DNA from: JBBILG01 sp037445085
GTDB taxonomy: Bacteria; Pseudomonadota; Gammaproteobacteria; Burkholderiales; Methylophilaceae
Reading direction: 5' to 3'
Assembly: GCA_037445085.1 (NCBI GenBank)
Contig: JBBILG010000021.1
Span: 1-23,218, forward strand
Length of the DNA stretch: 23,218 nucleotides
This document shows positions 21,309 through 23,218 of the stretch, in pieces. The notes under the pieces are model-generated. The model did no database searches. It was not told the DNA's origin and was given only the letters and a program-made list of their open reading frames with translations. The stretch's first letter is position 1; each line of letters opens with the position of its first letter. Both the position numbers and the translations under genes were made by a program.

Positions 21309-21981
21309 GGGATGCGACCCTGTAGGCGGATTCCGCGGCCTGCTGTTCGGCGGCGCGCCGACTGCCGCCTTCGCCCTGCGTGCGAATGTTGAGCGCGGGG
21401 ATGCGGCATTCGACGCGGAAAGTCTGGCAGTGCGCCTCGCCCTCGGCGGCGAGCAGGTGGTATTCCGGCAATGCCAGCCGGCGCCCTTGCAGGTATTCCT
21501 GCAGCAGGGTCTTGGGATCCTTGCCCAGGGTTCCGGGGTCGAGTCCGTCCAGCAGCGGCGCGTACAGTCGCAGCACCACAGCTTCCCCCGCGGCGTAGCC
21601 GGCGTCGAGGAACACCGCGCCGATCACCGCTTCCAGTGCATCCGCCAGGATGGAGGGGCGGCGCCAGCCACCGCTTCTGATTTCCCCCTCGCCCAGGCGC
21701 AGGTGCTCGCCCAGCGCGAGCCGGCGCGCGATGTCGCAGAGCGCGGCCTCCTTGACCAGGTGCGCGCGCAGCCGGCTGAGATCGCCTTCCGGCAGGTCGG
21801 GGAAACGCCGGTAGAGCAGGTGGGCCACCGCGCAGTCGAGCACGCCGTCGCCGAGGAACTCCAGCCGCTCGTTGTGGGGCGAACCGGAGCTGCGATGGGT
21901 CAGTGCCTGCTGCAGCAGCGCCGGCTGCGCGAAATCATGGCCCAGGCTGCGCGCCAGGCCGGACAATGCGTCGCGGCTCAA
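21301..21981 (-). CDS. rnc: Ribonuclease III
   Basis: A 226-aa double-strand-specific endoribonuclease that processes rRNA precursors and regulates mRNAs. The signature ERLEFLGDGVL gives E41 and D45; E65, D114 and E117 complete the metal sites. A dsRNA-binding domain follows (DPKTLLQEYLQG to the end). Numbering from the TTG at 21981 matches E. coli RNase III exactly in catalytic positions and total length, which supports this rare start. TTG overlaps the DUF4845 stop as TTGA. Confidence 0.96.
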   Translation of the reverse strand: MSRDALSGLARSLGHDFAQPALLQQALTHRSSGSPHNERLEFLGDGVLDCAVAHLLYRRFPDLPEGDLSRLRAHLVKEAALCDIARRLALGEHLRLGEGEIRSGGWRRPSILADALEAVIGAVFLDAGYAAGEAVVLRLYAPLLDGLDPGTLGKDPKTLLQEYLQGRRLALPEYHLLAAEGEAHCQTFRVECRIPALNIRTQGEGGSRRAAEQQAAESAYRVASRV

Positions 21982-22364
21982 GGCATGTTCTTGCCGGCAC
22001 GGGCCAGCCTGTCGTCGGTGGAGGCGCGGAACGCGAGCAGGGCGCTGACATTGGCCACCAGCGGCACGACCACCTCGTATTCGGCGGTGACCACCGTCTC
22101 GCCGGAACCGTTGCGAGAGATCTTGAGTTCGTTGGGCCGGATGCTCGTGATGTCGTCCATGTCGGCGGAGCGCTCGAAGGAAAGCTGGATGGCGCGCTTG
22201 TCCTCGGCGCTGTGGGCTTCGCCGGCGATCTTGTTGATCGCCTTCTTCACCGCGAAATATTCCGCATAGGGCGGGAACAGCTTCATCACCAGGAAAGCGG
22301 CGAAAAAGACGCCAGCCACGGTGAACAGCATGCTCCAGAAGGTAAAGCCTCGTTGCTTGTGCAT
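21978..22364 (-). CDS. DUF4845 single-pass membrane protein
   Basis: A 128-aa protein with an N-terminal basic stretch (MHKQRGFT) and one membrane helix (about 9-30, WSMLFTVAGVFFAAFLVMKLF), then a small extracytoplasmic domain with a repeated hydrophobic beta pattern (TVVTAEYEVVVPLV). DUF4845 proteins regularly sit between lepB and rnc in beta- and gammaproteobacteria; their function is unknown, and pilin-like N-termini such as RGFT have been noted. AGGAG at 22371-22375 lies 6 nt before the ATG and overlaps the lepB stop. Confidence 0.88.
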   Translation of the reverse strand: MHKQRGFTFWSMLFTVAGVFFAAFLVMKLFPPYAEYFAVKKAINKIAGEAHSAEDKRAIQLSFERSADMDDITSIRPNELKISRNGSGETVVTAEYEVVVPLVANVSALLAFRASTDDRLARAGKNMP

Positions 22365-22370
22365 GGCGCG

Positions 22371-22375
22371 CTCCT
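22371..22375 (-). promoter_or_regulatory. Ribosome binding site of the DUF4845 gene, overlapping the lepB stop
   Basis: AGGAG spaced 6 nt from the ATG at 22364; its first two bases are the last two of the lepB TAG stop, so lepB termination and re-initiation here are likely linked. Confidence 0.7.
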
Positions 22376-23120
22376 AATCGATGGTCTCGCCAATTCTGCC
22401 GAAATTATCGAAATTCCACCAGATGAGAAAGGCCTTGCCCACCAGGTGGTTCTCCGGGACGAAGCCCCAGTAGCGGCTGTCGTTGCTGCTGTCACGGTTG
22501 TCGCCCAGGACGAAGTAATGGCCCTCCGGCACAACGACCTCGCCATTGACGGCGGGCGCCTCGTCGATGACCAGGATGTCGTAGGCATGGCCACCCAGTT
22601 GTTCTCGATAGCGTGCCGCGAAGATGCGGTTGAGGCCGGCGGCATCGTAGCTGTAGCCGCCGACCGCCGTCTGCGGCACCGGTTCGCCGTTGAGGAAAAT
22701 CTGCTTGTCACGGTAGGCGATGCGGTCGCCCGGCACAGCGACCACACGCTTGATGTAGTCGAGCGAGGGGTCCTTGGGATAGCGGAACACCGCCACGTCG
22801 CCGCGCTGCGGATGACCGATCTCGAAAAACACGTCGTTGAGAATGGGCACACGCAAACCGTAGGTGTACTTGTTGACCAGGATGAAGTCGCCCACCAGCA
22901 GGGTGGGCATCATGGAGCCGGAGGGAATCTTGAACGGCTCGACGAGGAAGGAGCGGATCAGGAACACCGCCAGGATCACCGGGAAAAAGCTCTTCGAGTA
23001 TTCCACCACCACCGGCACGGCCCGGCCCGGCGCGCGCCGCTTCTTCAGCCAGAGCGCGTCCAGCAGCCATACTCCGCCGGTGAACAACAGCACCACCACC
23101 ATGAACAGCGCGAAATTCAT
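22374..23120 (-). CDS. lepB: Signal peptidase I
   Basis: A 248-aa inner-membrane serine protease that removes signal peptides from exported proteins. There are two N-terminal hydrophobic segments (about 2-22 and 45-60). The catalytic Ser is S69 in PSGSMMPTL and the Lys is K124 in YIKRVVAVPGD, with box E GDNRDSSNDSRYWG at 206-219. It is shorter than the E. coli enzyme, which carries extra periplasmic insertions, and this is normal for betaproteobacteria. The ATG at 23120 directly abuts the lepA stop. Confidence 0.96.
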   Translation of the reverse strand: MNFALFMVVVLLFTGGVWLLDALWLKKRRAPGRAVPVVVEYSKSFFPVILAVFLIRSFLVEPFKIPSGSMMPTLLVGDFILVNKYTYGLRVPILNDVFFEIGHPQRGDVAVFRYPKDPSLDYIKRVVAVPGDRIAYRDKQIFLNGEPVPQTAVGGYSYDAAGLNRIFAARYREQLGGHAYDILVIDEAPAVNGEVVVPEGHYFVLGDNRDSSNDSRYWGFVPENHLVGKAFLIWWNFDNFGRIGETID

Positions 23121-23218
23121 CTAGTTGTCCTCGACTCTGAGTATGGCCAGGAAGGCTTCCTGCGGGATTTCCACGTTGCCCACCTGCTTCATGCGCTTCT
23201 TGCCTTCCTTCTGCTTCT
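23121..23218 (-). CDS. lepA: Elongation factor 4 (LepA), C-terminal end only
   Basis: The last 32 residues and TAG stop of a gene entering from the right edge. KQKEGKKRMKQVGNVEIPQE followed by AFLAILRVEDN is the conserved LepA C-terminus, a ribosome-bound translational GTPase acting in initiation or back-translocation. lepA-lepB adjacency is standard. Confidence 0.93.
   Translation of the reverse strand, partial: KQKEGKKRMKQVGNVEIPQEAFLAILRVEDN

Overview
The window is about 23 kb of GC-rich, gene-dense chromosomal DNA with strong C/G preference at third codon positions. Gene content and order point to a betaproteobacterium, possibly of the Nitrosomonadales/Rhodocyclales type. The main markers are a lepA-lepB-DUF4845-rnc-era-recO-pdxJ-acpS block, an aat-bpt N-degron pair and a YgiQ radical-SAM enzyme. 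No species can be named from the sequence alone. I see no rRNA, tRNA, CRISPR array, prophage or insertion sequence.

Layout. (1) 1-3.3 kb, + strand: a REP-like palindrome at the left edge, a TPR protein with a C-terminal 2OG-Fe(II) oxygenase-like domain, then the DEAD-box helicase rhlE with its own sigma70-like promoter, a roughly 120-nt leader and a TTG start. (2) 3.3-3.6 kb: a cluster of degenerate intergenic repeats. (3) 3.6-9.6 kb, - strand: a TerB-like/DUF697 membrane protein, a CBS-GAF-GGDEF-EAL cyclic-di-GMP enzyme translationally coupled to a 112-aa unknown protein, and ygiQ. The 64-nt gap between ygiQ and the 112-aa gene is unusually structured: a terminator-like hairpin, two interleaved 8-bp pairings (pseudoknot order) covering the ribosome binding site, a third small hairpin, and a short leader ORF whose stop overlaps the next start. 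(4) 9.7-16.2 kb: a small Arg/Pro-rich unknown gene, then a copper module. Its - strand arm encodes a secreted CxxCxxC protein, a secreted CCCCKC protein, a TolC-family lipoprotein and a Tat-exported two-domain multicopper oxidase. Its + strand arm encodes the Cu+ ATPase copA and a membrane-anchored cupredoxin. (5) 16.2-17.6 kb, + strand: aat and bpt, chained to the cupredoxin gene by ATGA overlaps and ended by a 16-bp-stem terminator. (6) 17.7-23.2 kb, - strand: lepA(end)-lepB-DUF4845-rnc-era-recO-pdxJ-acpS-tcdA, mostly with overlapping ends.

How they work together. The copper module plausibly removes Cu+ from the cytoplasm (CopA), binds it in or at the membrane (cupredoxin, Cys/His-rich secreted proteins), oxidises it in the periplasm (multicopper oxidase) and involves an outer-membrane channel. 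No copper sensor, RND pump or adaptor is encoded in the window. The right-hand operon is housekeeping: signal peptide cleavage, RNA processing and ribosome assembly, recombination, PLP and CoA-dependent carrier-protein biosynthesis, and tRNA modification. The observations I consider most novel are the structured leader at 7407-7483 and the two small secreted Cys-rich proteins of the copper arm.
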